64,000 nt of DNA from Phoronis australis. Lineage: Eukaryota; Phoronida; Phoronidae. The notes under the pieces are model-generated. The model had not been told where the DNA came from, searched no databases, and saw only the letters and a list, made by a program, of their open reading frames with translations. Both the position numbers and the translations under genes were made by a program. Positions 61,801 through 63,827 of the stretch are shown piece by piece (the first letter of the stretch is position 1; each line of letters opens with the position of its first letter). The DNA is taken from contig NMRA01000050.1 of NCBI GenBank assembly GCA_002633005.1, forward strand, positions 457,983-521,982, given 5' to 3'.

Positions 61801-63827
61801 GTTGTACCAGATGTGCGCAGGCCTTGTATATGGACCCAGTGCACTAATCACCTGGAACTATTTTTATGCTTTATTAATATATGGTTAAAACTGAGCTGAG
61901 GAGCTAGAAACCTGACTCAAGGGTTTAGCAGTGTGACCTGGTGGAACTCGAACCCACGACCTCGAGTAAAGAAAGCGGGCACTTATCAACCAGGCCACAC
62001 TGCCTCCTCACACTTGAAAGTATCCTGCCATGATATTCATTGATATCATATCAAACTACACTTGAAAGTATCCTGCCATAAAATTCATTGATGTCAAACT
62101 ACACTTGAAAGTATCTTACCATGATATTCATTGATATCATATCAAACTATAAGTATCCTGCCATACTATTCATTGATGTCAAACTATACTTTTTTCCCAA
62201 CAGCATCACCAGTGAGTATTGATGACACCCAAACTGGTAAAACACCTGTTATCAGCACAATCACGCCTACCACTGTGTCACCAACCAAACGGCCAGGTAT
62301 GTTGACTCCTAATTACCATGTTCTTTGTTGTATCACTAAGCTTTCAACGGTTGAAAGGTTTTATATTTATTTTAGTATTGAATGAAGTATGTTGTCCACA
62401 GTCTATACGCATTTGACTTCCTGGTGATAAGTACTCATTCTAAGCTAGTGCAGATTTGCGCCTTTTTCAGTTTGAATTATTTTTTATAATTTAGATTTTT
62501 TTTAGGAAGATTTGACTTTCTTTTGCAGATTGTGCCAATGTTACTTGCCCGACTGCAGTGACTCCCACTCTGAAGGAGGGGTATGTGATGAGGCAAATAT
62601 GGACTGATGATGGATGTTGCCAGCAACTCATCTGGGAATGTAAACCAGAACAGTGCACAACCAAGGAGTTTAAGTGCGACGCACCAAAATCTGTTGTGAA
62701 AAGAAACAAGCAAGAGTGCTGTCCTACGTTTGAATGCTGTATGTTATTTTTTCTTACTAAATTCATTAGTAATGAGGAGCATGTAATGTAAAACAATGAC
62801 GTTATTACTAACCTTGCTGTGTTTGATCTATGACCTGCTGTTATATGCAAGTGCAGTAGAGTTTTATTTGGCATAACTCAGGACGCTATGACAACCTGAA
62901 TGGCTCACACACAGACATGTAATGTAATTCTATATTAGTTTGGAAAACTGGGTTTTGCTGAGTGAGAAGTGAGCTATTACTATAGTAGTAAACGCCCTTC
63001 AAGTGTACAGATATAGTATGTTAACTGCTCTGACAACTGTATGTGACTGACGAGTACAAGTTTTTGTTCTGTTAAATTTTCTGTTCTGTTTTCGTGACGT
63101 TCTCTCGTTGTGATTGCAGTGTGCCCGACATGTAAACCAGCCCCAGTGCCTGTCTGTCCGACAGGAATGTTGGCTGAGCGAGTTTTTGATGCATGCGGTT
63201 GTGAAGAGTACAAGGAATGTAAACCAGAGAGGAACACATGTTTCTACAACAGTACTTTCCTGGTCACAAACAAGGGTGAAACTGTCAAACGTGTTGTGCC
63301 AGTACTACAACGCTACAAGGTGAGAAAGATTGTTTGAATACAGAAGGGCAGCCATGTTTATCGGGGGAAACATGTAAACAATGTATTTGCAACAATAGCA
63401 GTCGAATCTTTGACAAATCATCAATCTCCCCACAATGTGCATGGTCAGAATACAATTTTTGGATTCAACGTAGGTGCGAATTCGAGTTACTCAATAATTC
63501 AGTGAGTTTTCTGTGTGATAAGGTGTTGGTGGATAAAGTATTGACTCAGAGGTGAATTGGAGCTAAAGCTACATACAGTAAAACGACTCTGAGTAAATTC
63601 TAATGTTTGGTTTATTATAATTAGTTGATACTTTGTGAGATGTTTTTACCATACTTTTTCAGTGGATGAGTGATTATCTAGATTCATGTGCTTTTTGACT
63701 ATTTCAGCCTGGAGATGTGTGGAATGATGGTAACTGCAGAGCATGCAAATGTGAGCTCAACAAGTTGGGTCTTGATGACCTTTATGAAAGCAAGTGTCTA
63801 GACACCACTTGTGCAGCAGTGACTGAT
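313..63827 (+). CDS. Giant chimeric gel-forming mucin / hemocytin-like gene, partial at both ends
   Basis: Seventy-eight exons join in a consistent reading phase to give about 6,719 residues. Domain order is sushi(partial)-VWD-C8-TIL-VWD-C8-TIL-TIL'-VWD-C8-TIL-VWC, then PTS repeats interleaved with 14 WxxW (CysD-like) and 6 F5/8 type C domains, then TIL-VWC-LDLa and a Cys-rich tail. Most introns between modules are phase 1, so the modules are symmetric 1-1 and can be shuffled. There is no signal peptide or initiator Met at the left and no stop at the right: the last exon ends on a good donor at 63828. Known family role: secreted, disulfide-linked, O-glycosylated polymer. Best family assignment is MUC2/MUC5-like by its head, with hemocytin-like F5/8C additions. 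Two adjacent genes fused by my tracing is the main alternative, but unbroken phase across all 77 introns argues against it. Confidence 0.9.
807..2603 (+). CDS. E2-E4: VWD domain 1 (D1)
   Basis: Exons 807-1078, 1855-1977 and 2396-2603 join in phase 0. The domain opens with [20 protein letters not shown], continues with a short beta-rich segment in E3 ([14 protein letters not shown]), and closes with [16 protein letters not shown], the VWD signature. The CGLC motif (codons at 2423-2434) is the Cys-x-x-Cys pattern linked in von Willebrand factor and mucin D domains to disulfide exchange during multimer assembly. The GDxH element is altered to GQDH here. The E2 start at 807 follows CCGACCAG; 816 and 831 also keep phase. 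The intron before E3 holds a decayed copy of E3. Confidence 0.93.
1488..1600 (+). repeat. Tandem repeat, about 36-42 bp x3
   Basis: Three copies of CAGGACTCAACTGCACATATG...GGAGTGACATCTT in the intron after E2; the first copy has a six-base insertion. No coding potential. Confidence 0.9.
1759..1823 (+). pseudogene. Decayed copy of exon E3 (VWD1)
   Basis: About 65 bases match 1861-1925 of E3, including GGAGTCATCCTGGAGCA against GGTGTCATTCTGGAGCA, and the frame [11 protein letters not shown] against [11 protein letters not shown]. It ends in a TAA at 1825 and lacks the second half of the exon and a donor, so it is a relic of an exon duplication rather than an alternative exon. A further weak match may lie at 1694-1725. 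Confidence 0.75.
2813..3537 (+). CDS. E5-E6: C8 domain 1
   Basis: Exons 2813-2937 and 3378-3537 join in phase 0. They follow the end of E4, which already contains the NWKMEG start of this region. The sequence runs [11 protein letters not shown]...[16 protein letters not shown], then [19 protein letters not shown]...[16 protein letters not shown]. This spacing of paired cysteines and the F-x-A-Y-A-x-x-C ending is typical of the C8 domain that follows VWD in vWF and mucins. C8 packs against VWD and TIL in the D assembly. The linker between VWD1 and C8-1 looks longer than in the other two repeats (about 25 extra residues at the end of E4). Confidence 0.92.
3961..4935 (+). CDS. E7-E8: TIL domain 1 with E1-like tail
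   Basis: Exons 3961-4084 and 4828-4935 join in phase 2. The first holds [19 protein letters not shown]...[10 protein letters not shown] and the second [20 protein letters not shown]...DCNTC. The ten-cysteine TIL pattern ending in CPC is complete, and the tail [18 protein letters not shown] is completed by the next exon (5312). This is the inhibitor-like fold that closes each D assembly. No protease-inhibitory function should be assumed; in mucins it is structural. Confidence 0.92.
5312..8303 (+). CDS. E9-E12: VWD domain 2 (D2) with GDPH motif, and start of C8-2
   Basis: Exons are 5312-5531, 5736-5861, 6551-6666 and 8107-8303. E9 starts with the E-type tail [10 protein letters not shown], then [24 protein letters not shown] (5376-5387) is the motif at which some mucin and FCGBP VWD domains cleave themselves between Asp and Pro. 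The signature end is LGLCGTFNG split by the intron from [10 protein letters not shown], so the first Cys of CGLC is Leu here. GLCG without the first Cys also occurs in mucin D2 domains. E12 runs on into C8 ([20 protein letters not shown]). The 1.4-kb intron before E12 holds a 63-bp minisatellite. Confidence 0.93.
6367..6474 (+). repeat. 27-bp tandem repeat x4
   Basis: Four head-to-tail copies starting ACTATTGAATTGGGCATG, nearly identical, in the intron between E10 and E11. Because 27 is a multiple of three they keep a short open frame, which I do not regard as coding. Confidence 0.95.
7403..7717 (+). repeat. 63-bp tandem repeat x5
   Basis: Five copies with period 63 (starts near 7403, 7466, 7529, 7592, 7655) beginning TTCATCAGTCTAGTRTCAGT, in the 1.4-kb intron 6667-8106. 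Open frames on both strands here arise from the 21-codon period. The rest of this intron shows nothing else. Confidence 0.95.
8597..8767 (+). CDS. E13: C8 domain 2, second half
   Basis: A single exon with phase 1 at both ends. It encodes [20 protein letters not shown] then [21 protein letters not shown], ending in [11 protein letters not shown]. It completes the C8 domain begun in E12. The C-x-C-D-S-F-A-A-Y core aligns directly with the matching segments of C8-1 ([13 protein letters not shown]) and C8-3 ([13 protein letters not shown]) in this same gene, which supports repeat-derived origin of the three D units. Confidence 0.93.
9199..9436 (+). CDS. E14: TIL domain 2
   Basis: One exon, phase 1 in and phase 2 out. 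It encodes [26 protein letters not shown]-type core ([17 protein letters not shown]) and [19 protein letters not shown], closing with EVC completed by the next exon. Unlike TIL1 it is not split by an intron. It ends the D2 unit and leads directly into the shorter D' unit. Confidence 0.93.
9666..10465 (+). CDS. E15-E16: D' unit (E2 tail, TIL' and E' start)
   Basis: Exons 9666-9828 and 10326-10465 join in phase 0. After the D2 tail [13 protein letters not shown] comes [19 protein letters not shown], then [19 protein letters not shown] and [16 protein letters not shown]. There is a TIL module here without a VWD or C8 before it, exactly the position of D' in vWF and gel-forming mucins. In vWF D' plus D3 governs intermolecular disulfide pairing. 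The short linker after WVCTPGG (DPSDPTTP) is where vWF carries its furin site; I see no dibasic site here. Confidence 0.92.
11129..12940 (+). CDS. E17-E19: VWD domain 3 (D3) and start of C8-3
   Basis: Exons are 11129-11376, 11957-12141 and 12678-12940. E17 starts with the E' tail [19 protein letters not shown], then [19 protein letters not shown], so GDxH reads GDSH and is not the cleavable GDPH. E18 supplies the middle strands ([20 protein letters not shown]). E19 has [20 protein letters not shown], again lacking the first Cys of CGLC, then the C8 start [16 protein letters not shown]. The E17 donor is GTTGGT at 11377; the nearby GTAAAT at 11381 would break phase. Confidence 0.94.
12230..12480 (+). 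repeat. TATG-rich microsatellite and degenerate repeat
   Basis: GTATGTATGCATG-type sequence (12260-12330) flanked by two or three degenerate copies of a unit containing AAATAGGTTTTTGRAA, in the intron after E18. Confidence 0.8.
13272..13402 (+). CDS. E20: C8 domain 3, second half
   Basis: Phase 2 in, phase 1 out. It encodes [20 protein letters not shown] then [20 protein letters not shown], completing the C8 domain from E19. The D-C-E-C-L-C[10 protein letters not shown] core is the most mucin-like stretch in the window and closely resembles the D3 C8 of MUC2-type mucins as I know them. This anchors the family assignment. Confidence 0.95.
13844..16076 (+). CDS. E21-E23: TIL domain 3, VWC-like start and first PTS segment
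   Basis: Exons are 13844-13959, 14714-14898 and 15900-16076. E21 encodes [22 protein letters not shown]22 [20 protein letters not shown] and later [20 protein letters not shown]. The E22/E23 join creates CQMCYCQKGN, the C-x-x-C-x-C of a VWC-type module. E23 then turns into [20 protein letters not shown], the first mucin PTS tract. The acceptor at 15900 (CTTCTAG) is chosen by phase and because earlier AGs (for example ACTGCAG at 15780) lead to immediate stops or a wrong frame. The E22 donor lies in a 43-bp duplication. Confidence 0.85.
14039..14165 (+). repeat. 40-42 bp tandem repeat x3 with donor-like cores
   Basis: Copies start at about 14039, 14079 and 14121 (CAATTGGAACACTTTTCACT then GAGAAGGTAAGTCTG). 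Each contains AAGGTAAGT, a near-perfect splice donor. They lie about 80-200 bases downstream of the real E21 donor. An extra GACAGGTGAGTCTG at 14017 also copies that donor. Confidence 0.9.
14879..14963 (+). repeat. 43-bp tandem duplication across the E22 donor
   Basis: TGTAACCAGTGCCAGATGTG followed by GTCAGT is repeated as the same 20 bases followed by GTCATT. Using the second donor would add codons and meet a stop (TAA at 14924), so only the first is functional. Confidence 0.93.
16181..16233. repeat. Foldback sequence
   Basis: GATAATATTAAATATAAAGA and its near-complement TCTTTATTTAATATTATC are separated by about 14 bases. AT-rich hairpin in the intron after E23. Confidence 0.75.
16692..17590 (+). 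CDS. E24-E25: WxxW domain W1
   Basis: Exons 16692-16812 and 17428-17590 join in phase 0 at GYEQ|VTAIEC. The sequence is [54 protein letters not shown] and [13 protein letters not shown], the Mucin2_WxxW (CysD) pattern. CysD domains of MUC2 and MUC5 make non-covalent contacts that tighten the mucin network, and W-x-x-W is a C-mannosylation consensus. The second Trp is Tyr here (WTPY). The intron carries a long foldback element (17218-17310). Confidence 0.92.
17218..17310. mobile_element. MITE-like inverted repeat
   Basis: Two arms of about 40 bases (AACTATTAATAAAATCTCTT... and ...GAGATTTTACTAATAGTT) with AGGTCGGTGTAAACAGACCG in the centre-right arm, separated by about 13 bases. CACAATTAGTAA occurs on both sides (17168 and 17312). 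It lies in the intron splitting W1. No coding capacity; a small non-autonomous element is the simplest reading. Confidence 0.65.
18126..19019 (+). CDS. E26: PTS tract, WxxW domain W2, PTS tract
   Basis: An 894-base exon, phase 1 at both ends. It opens with [20 protein letters not shown]-type Pro/Thr/Ser sequence, has an unsplit WxxW domain at 18530-18806, and returns to PTS ([20 protein letters not shown]). The domain begins [20 protein letters not shown] and ends [12 protein letters not shown]. The second Trp of WxxW is Ile (WLSI). The long spacer [14 protein letters not shown] differs from the usual AGQ-x-V-x-C. The PTS parts are expected to be densely O-glycosylated. Confidence 0.93.
19583..21676 (+). 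CDS. E27-E28: WxxW domain W3
   Basis: Exons 19583-19728 and 21538-21676 join in phase 0. The first encodes [20 protein letters not shown] and [17 protein letters not shown]; the second [19 protein letters not shown] and [13 protein letters not shown]. Both Trp of WxxW are present. The I-E-C element is degenerate (IKFTQ then C), so the intron sits immediately before the Cys. The 1.8-kb intron between the halves holds a 42-bp repeat at 20322-20447 and otherwise only AT-rich sequence with no coding signal I can support. Confidence 0.92.
20322..20447 (+). repeat. 42-bp tandem repeat x3
   Basis: Copies of CCATTTTGGGATGGATTTGG then CATATTCTGCGCCACCTTGTGT in the W3 intron. The first copy lacks a few bases. 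Confidence 0.93.
22283..24078 (+). CDS. E29-E31: F5/8 type C domain F1
   Basis: Exons are 22283-22468, 23394-23515 and 23934-24078, joined in phases 1 and 0. Signature pieces are [56 protein letters not shown], then the end [20 protein letters not shown] with VYGCRIQ. These are the discoidin-fold elements: Q-W-I-Q-V-D, I-x-T-x-G, R-x-x-P-x-x-x-x-x-x-x-x-R and Y-G-C. The usual LGC ending reads YGC. The domain binds glycans or phospholipids in other proteins; the ligand here is unknown. Confidence 0.92.
24681..26112 (+). CDS. E32-E33: PTS minisatellite exon and WxxW domain W4
   Basis: Exons 24681-25473 and 25919-26112 join in phase 2 at EELR|YYYQFC. E32 contains about five 32-residue units built on [19 protein letters not shown] and [13 protein letters not shown] (24784-25225), then unique PTS. 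W4 starts at the Cys codon at 25361: [19 protein letters not shown], with a longer loop [18 protein letters not shown], and ends [14 protein letters not shown] 23-bp intronic minisatellite ends 21 bases before the E33 start. Confidence 0.93.
25704..25897 (+). repeat. 23-bp minisatellite x8.4, ending at the E33 acceptor
   Basis: Unit CATAATCCTGCGACAACATT plus ATA, starting at 25704 and ending at 25897. The E33 splice acceptor AG is at 25917-25918, so the array replaces most of the usual branch-point region. Confidence 0.95.
26351..27221 (+). CDS. E34-E35: short linker, WxxW domain W5, PTS
   Basis: Exons 26351-26651 and 27001-27221 join in phase 2. W5 reads [39 protein letters not shown], then [18 protein letters not shown] and [13 protein letters not shown]. 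The intron interrupts the domain after TCDLN, a different place from W1 or W4. E35 continues into PTS ([20 protein letters not shown]). Confidence 0.92.
27656..28640 (+). CDS. E36-E37: PTS minisatellite exon and WxxW domain W6
   Basis: Exons 27656-28230 and 28502-28640 join in phase 0 at MKAIQ|VEC. E36 carries about three and a half 32-residue units of the type [32 protein letters not shown] (27739-28090). W6 begins [20 protein letters not shown] and ends [12 protein letters not shown], the last Cys formed with the next exon. The loop between FC-equivalent and IEC is short ([12 protein letters not shown]). Confidence 0.92.
28821..29276 (+). CDS. E38: PTS repeat exon
   Basis: Phase 1 at both ends. 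After [15 protein letters not shown] it has three units of about 37 residues containing [20 protein letters not shown] and [17 protein letters not shown] (28889-29220). The whole exon lacks cysteine after its first codon. It links W6 to F2 as an O-glycan-bearing spacer. Confidence 0.93.
29388..30267 (+). CDS. E39-E41 (5' part): F5/8 type C domain F2
   Basis: Exons 29388-29547 and 29734-29905, then the first 135 bases of the exon starting at 30133. Key pieces are [71 protein letters not shown] and [20 protein letters not shown], ending VLGC. All F5/8C hallmarks are present (WIQVD, TQGR, RLHP, ALRF-x-x-LGC). Introns lie at PR|FQ (phase 2) and IK|VF (phase 0). Confidence 0.94.
30268..30969 (+). 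CDS. E41 (3' part): PTS tract nearly identical to E62
   Basis: The rest of exon 30133-31018 runs from F2 into PTS without an intron. Units of about 42 residues recur: [42 protein letters not shown]. From about 30298 to 30726 the DNA is nearly the same as 48618-49046 in E62. The exon ends inside W7 ([17 protein letters not shown]). Confidence 0.93.
30970..31757 (+). CDS. E41-E43: WxxW domain W7, with a GC-AG intron
   Basis: W7 is spread over the end of exon 30133-31018, exon 31309-31485, and the start of exon 31705-32536. Sequence: [78 protein letters not shown]. The second intron starts with GCAAGT at 31486: only this donor keeps phase, and it matches the GC-donor consensus. The nearest GT (31491) would shift the frame. 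Confidence 0.88.
31486..31491 (+). other. GC splice donor (GCAAGT)
   Basis: Phase requires the exon to stop at 31485; the intron then begins GCAAGT and ends ACAG at 31704. It is the only non-GT donor among the 77 introns traced. Confidence 0.8.
31758..32536 (+). CDS. E43 (3' part): PTS tract related to E53
   Basis: About seven units of some 37 residues built from [20 protein letters not shown] and [17 protein letters not shown] or [17 protein letters not shown]. Long stretches (for example 31900-32035) are near-perfect tandem copies. The same units fill E53, 9 kb away. Open frames up to 248 codons appear on the opposite strand here purely because of the repeat composition. Confidence 0.94.
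33042..33319 (+). CDS. E44: WxxW domain W8, intronless
   Basis: One exon, phase 2 in, phase 1 out. [57 protein letters not shown] and [14 protein letters not shown] form a full WxxW domain with both Trp retained. The K-I-E-C and Y-Y-C-E-C elements are textbook. It is a little shorter before FC than its neighbours. Confidence 0.94.
33415..33504 (+). repeat. 45-bp tandem duplication
   Basis: CTGCTGTGTACTTGTAAATT... repeated twice without change in the intron after E44. The other 700 bases of this intron show nothing notable. Confidence 0.95.
34152..34585 (+). CDS. E45: PTS repeat exon
   Basis: Phase 1 in, phase 0 out. It has about five units of 27 residues: [27 protein letters not shown]. The donor GTATGA (34586) is phase 0, unlike the phase-1 donors of most PTS exons, and it matches the phase-0 acceptor of E46. 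No cysteine is encoded. Confidence 0.92.
35209..35844 (+). CDS. E46-E47: WxxW domain W9
   Basis: Exons 35209-35391 and 35730-35844 join in phase 0 at FANQ|EVTC. Sequence: [40 protein letters not shown], then [18 protein letters not shown] and [13 protein letters not shown]. The second Trp is Tyr (WSPY). The end lacks the usual C-x-C (YCWDDMC). The intron is just before the V-T-C strand, a third location among the WxxW domains. Confidence 0.92.
35987..36096 (+). repeat. 55-bp tandem duplication
   Basis: TTGTTATTTGAAAGACACAG then TGTCCCTGCGTGAATACAAC repeated twice exactly, upstream of E48. Confidence 0.95.
36237..36365 (+). CDS. E48: short PTS exon
   Basis: Encodes [20 protein letters not shown] and [16 protein letters not shown], ending at 36365. 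The donor GTAAAT (36366) gives phase 1, which E49 needs; the overlapping GTGTAA at 36364 does not. The next 744 bases are intron with a degenerate repeat of about 40 bp (36743-36905). Confidence 0.85.
36743..36905 (+). repeat. Degenerate tandem repeat of about 40 bp x4
   Basis: Variants of TATGTAGCTTGTGGATTTCA then TAAAACACT in the 744-base intron after E48. Confidence 0.8.
37110..37832 (+). CDS. E49-E50: internal TIL-like plus VWC-like cysteine block, then PTS
   Basis: Exons 37110-37354 and 37614-37832 join in phase 0. E49: [59 protein letters not shown]50: [28 protein letters not shown], then PTS. C-x-P-G-C ... C-x-C followed by C-x-x-C-x-C looks like a TIL-VWC pair of SCO-spondin or hemocytin type. 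It is the only such block inside the WxxW region and splits it into two arrays. Exact family is uncertain. Confidence 0.85.
38170..38598 (+). CDS. E51 (5' part): WxxW domain W10 and PTS
   Basis: First 429 bases of exon 38170-38690. Intronless WxxW domain: [69 protein letters not shown], followed by [20 protein letters not shown]-type PTS. Both Trp are present. The domain starts right after the acceptor with no PTS in front, since E50 supplies it. Confidence 0.94.
38599..40885 (+). CDS. E51-E53: WxxW domain W11
   Basis: Spread over the 3' end of exon 38170-38690, exon 39702-39850 and the start of exon 40840-42834. [20 protein letters not shown], then [52 protein letters not shown]. The first Trp is Tyr (YTGW) and I-E-C is I-L-C. 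Introns: phase 2 at LR and phase 1 near the end, the latter similar in place to the GC-AG intron of W7. The intron 38691-39701 shows nothing else. Confidence 0.92.
39951..40138 (+). repeat. 43-bp tandem repeat x4.4
   Basis: Unit GTTACTATCACTGGTTACAG then CAATCTGCTATTAATTGGGTCAC, 100 bases downstream of the E52 donor. Confidence 0.93.
40140..40370 (+). repeat. Dispersed repeat, copy 1
   Basis: Shares CAACAGTATCAATA, CAAATT-TGTTTG-TATGA and TATCACTTCGTTTTTGTTTGATGC with 50645-50840, in the same order and spacing. An old interspersed repeat of unknown class. Confidence 0.6.
40886..42755 (+). CDS. E53: longest exon, PTS array, WxxW domain W12, PTS array
   Basis: Exon 40840-42834 is 1,995 bases. 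It holds about seven PTS units of some 37 residues before W12 and four to five after it, of the type [20 protein letters not shown] and [18 protein letters not shown]12 (41835-42123) is unsplit: [53 protein letters not shown]; the first Trp is Phe (FTSW). Repeats are highly alike, so exact copy number depends on assembly. Confidence 0.94.
42756..43393 (+). CDS. E53-E54: WxxW domain W13
   Basis: The end of exon 40840-42834 plus exon 43196-43393, phase 1. [79 protein letters not shown]. Both Trp are kept. The intron lies before the N-Y-G-F-C element. Confidence 0.93.
43881..44387 (+). CDS. E55: PTS repeat exon
   Basis: Phase 1 at both ends. Three units of about 41 residues: [39 protein letters not shown] (43935-44280). 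It then continues with [20 protein letters not shown]. No cysteine. It links W13 to F3. Confidence 0.94.
44678..45743 (+). CDS. E56-E57: F5/8 type C domain F3
   Basis: Exons 44678-44834 and 45427-45743 join in phase 2 at [12 protein letters not shown]. The first donor is GTAGGT at 44835, inside what would otherwise be a stop (AAG TAG). Sequence: [80 protein letters not shown]. The K|xF phase-0 intron found in the other five F5/8C domains is absent here. The intron between the two exons has a GC-rich repeat (45150-45305). Confidence 0.94.
45150..45305. mobile_element. GC-rich repeat fragment, two diverged copies
   Basis: Two units of about 75 bases begin GCACTGAAAAAAGT(T)GGGG and contain GGGGCTAAAGCCCCC-type palindromes and GGTGCRCCGCC. 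The composition is far from the AT-rich intron around it. It looks like the end of a transposable element, class unknown. Confidence 0.6.
45946..46089 (+). CDS. E58: short PTS exon
   Basis: Phase 1 at both ends. Encodes [20 protein letters not shown] and a Thr/Arg-rich stretch [20 protein letters not shown]. Acts as linker between F3 and F4. It has no internal repeats. Confidence 0.9.
46423..47989 (+). CDS. E59-E61: F5/8 type C domain F4
   Basis: Exons 46423-46553, 47043-47240 and 47845-47989, both joins phase 0. Sequence: [80 protein letters not shown], then [20 protein letters not shown] and FKGC. E59 ends at the first of three 22-bp tandem copies of its own donor; the later two donors break frame or hit a stop. 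Confidence 0.93.
46538..46603 (+). repeat. 22-bp triplication across the E59 donor
   Basis: AATGGGAGTTACCACGGTCA (plus GT) is present three times (46538, 46560, 46582). The first supplies the end of E59 and its donor GTCAGT; the others are intronic copies. Confidence 0.95.
48540..49163 (+). CDS. E62: PTS exon, partner copy of E41 tract
   Basis: Phase 1 at both ends. After [20 protein letters not shown] it repeats [36 protein letters not shown] units. It matches the PTS part of E41 for more than 400 bases with few differences, 18 kb away, although E41 also encodes F2 and W7 pieces and this exon does not. Confidence 0.94.
49790..51271 (+). CDS. E63-E64: F5/8 type C domain F5
   Basis: Exons 49790-50112 and 51124-51271 join in phase 0. 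[115 protein letters not shown] and C. This is the best-preserved F5/8C domain. Its N-terminal two thirds lie in one exon, so it lacks the first intron seen in F1-F4 and F6. The 1-kb intron includes a dispersed repeat also found at 40140-40370. Confidence 0.95.
50645..50840 (+). repeat. Dispersed repeat, copy 2
   Basis: Second copy of the repeat at 40140-40370, same orientation, in the F5 intron. Confidence 0.6.
51467..51669 (+). repeat. 29-bp tandem repeat x7
   Basis: Seven copies of GCCAATTACCCTATGCAGGC then CTTTAATGA; only one substitution (GCCCATT) in the last copy, so the array is young. Confidence 0.97.
51772..52731. mobile_element. Possible non-autonomous DNA transposon, about 960 bp
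   Basis: The ends GGGCCCGTTTCATGAC and TTTCATGAAACAGGTCC form an imperfect terminal inverted repeat. Inside, CGACCTCAGATTT recurs (about 51880 and 52425). There is no open frame of size. It fills most of the intron after E64. Confidence 0.5.
52758..52807 (+). repeat. TTG/TGT microsatellite
   Basis: About 15 units of a GTT trinucleotide repeat, 55 bases upstream of microexon E65. Confidence 0.95.
52862..52909 (+). CDS. E65: 48-base PTS microexon
   Basis: TATTGTAG precedes and GTGGTA follows; it encodes [15 protein letters not shown] and keeps phase 1 on both sides. A second donor, GTAAGA at 52913, also keeps phase and adds one residue. It is supported by composition and phase only, so it could be skipped without changing frame. 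Confidence 0.7.
53383..54676 (+). CDS. E66-E68: F5/8 type C domain F6
   Basis: Exons 53383-53561, 53976-54119 and 54529-54676, both joins phase 0. [105 protein letters not shown]. The last exon has three in-frame acceptors at 54409, 54469 and 54529. I call 54529 because it gives the normal domain length; the others would insert 40 or 20 residues. Confidence 0.92.
54391..54570 (+). repeat. 60-bp triplication carrying the E68 splice acceptor
   Basis: Three exact 60-base copies (54391, 54451, 54511). Each starts CTCTTTATTGACTTTCAG, a full acceptor, followed by the first 42 bases of coding sequence ([14 protein letters not shown]). CTCTTTATT flanks the array at 54571, which suggests the breakpoint. 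Confidence 0.97.
55045..55203 (+). CDS. E69: PTS exon
   Basis: Phase 1 at both ends. Encodes [20 protein letters not shown] and [19 protein letters not shown]. Short linker between F6 and W14, no internal repeat of note. Confidence 0.92.
55661..55960 (+). CDS. E70: WxxW domain W14, intronless
   Basis: One 300-base exon, phase 1 at both ends. [75 protein letters not shown]. Both Trp are present. The C-terminal YCxC is replaced by GCLKNTSEC. It is the last WxxW domain before the C-terminal cysteine-rich modules. Confidence 0.94.
56344..56539 (+). repeat. 49-bp tandem repeat x4
   Basis: Unit TGATTGCAGTGCACTCTCAC then TGGCAATAGTACTGTCTACT, in the 1.4-kb intron after E70. The rest of that intron (55961-57380) shows no other feature. 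Confidence 0.95.
57381..58604 (+). CDS. E71-E72: PTS linker, TIL-like and VWC-like modules
   Basis: Exons 57381-57607 and 58509-58604 join in phase 0. After [20 protein letters not shown] comes [39 protein letters not shown], then [26 protein letters not shown]. The TIL half is short but has the CPC end; the second exon is VWC-like (C-x-x-C-x-C). The same TIL-VWC-LDLa succession is familiar from SCO-spondin. The intron has a 39-bp minisatellite at its 5' end. Confidence 0.88.
57641..57775 (+). repeat. 39-bp tandem repeat x3.5
   Basis: CAGACATTGACTGCTCC...TCAAGTATACTCTCATAC repeated, starting 33 bases after the E71 donor. The remainder of the intron to 58508 shows nothing I can support. Confidence 0.92.
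59064..59226 (+). CDS. E73: LDL receptor class A domain
   Basis: Phase 0 in, phase 1 out. After CTCECISC the frame reads [20 protein letters not shown] and [13 protein letters not shown]. Six cysteines and the calcium-cage residues D-N ... D-C-x-x-x-x-D-E-E are in place, so this is a complete LDLa module. LDLa modules bind Ca2+ and protein ligands. It is the only one in the window. Confidence 0.95.
60852..61166 (+). repeat. 31-bp minisatellite, about 10 copies
   Basis: Unit TAGCACTGTTATATGGAGTA then ATAGCCCTCAC, with GCG/GAG variants, in the 2-kb intron 59227-61263. Elsewhere in this intron (59300-60840) I see only AT-rich sequence and small open frames without splice or domain support. Confidence 0.95.
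61264..62296 (+). CDS. E74-E75: PTS spacer exons
   Basis: Exons 61264-61401 and 62204-62296, both with phase 1 ends. They encode [20 protein letters not shown] and [20 protein letters not shown], then [11 protein letters not shown]. The two small exons are called from splice sites, phase and composition. The 802-base intron between them contains a minisatellite interrupted by a SINE (61767-62009). Confidence 0.82.
61719..62190 (+). repeat. Tandem repeat of about 40-45 bp interrupted by the SINE
   Basis: Units of CTTGAAAGTATCCTGCCAT then RATATTCATTGAT...CAAACTACA. One copy lies left of the SINE and about four right of it, ending just before the E75 acceptor. Confidence 0.85.
61767..62009 (-). 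mobile_element. tRNA-derived SINE inserted in a minisatellite
   Basis: On the minus strand the element begins with TGAGGAGGCAGTG, has an A-box-like TGGCCTGGTTGATAAG and a B-box-like GGGTTCGAGTTCC with a T-arm (GTGGG TTCGAGT TCCAC), and ends in a run of Ts. Direct repeats ACACTTGAAA at 61757-61766 and 62010-62019 look like a target-site duplication, although the same word belongs to the host minisatellite. A 14-base near-perfect inverted repeat (GCAGTGTG.CCTGG) brackets the tRNA-like head at 61928-62003. Confidence 0.8.
62529..63827 (+). CDS. E76-E78: C-terminal cysteine-rich segments (partial)
   Basis: Exons 62529-62738, 63120-63319 and 63708-63827. [105 protein letters not shown]. The G-Y ... 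CC ... C-x-C and Y-x-P-G-D-x-W ... C-x-x-C-x-C motifs resemble the region between D4/VWC and the cystine knot in mucins and hemocytin-like proteins. The last exon ends at GTGAGT (63828) with no stop, so a cystine-knot C-terminus is expected downstream. 63828-64000 shows only intron. Confidence 0.9.

Noticed and set aside
61928-62003. True tRNA gene on the minus strand
   Set aside because: A- and B-box and a T-arm are present, but the sequence between the T-arm and the putative acceptor stem is too long and the element has SINE-like ends.
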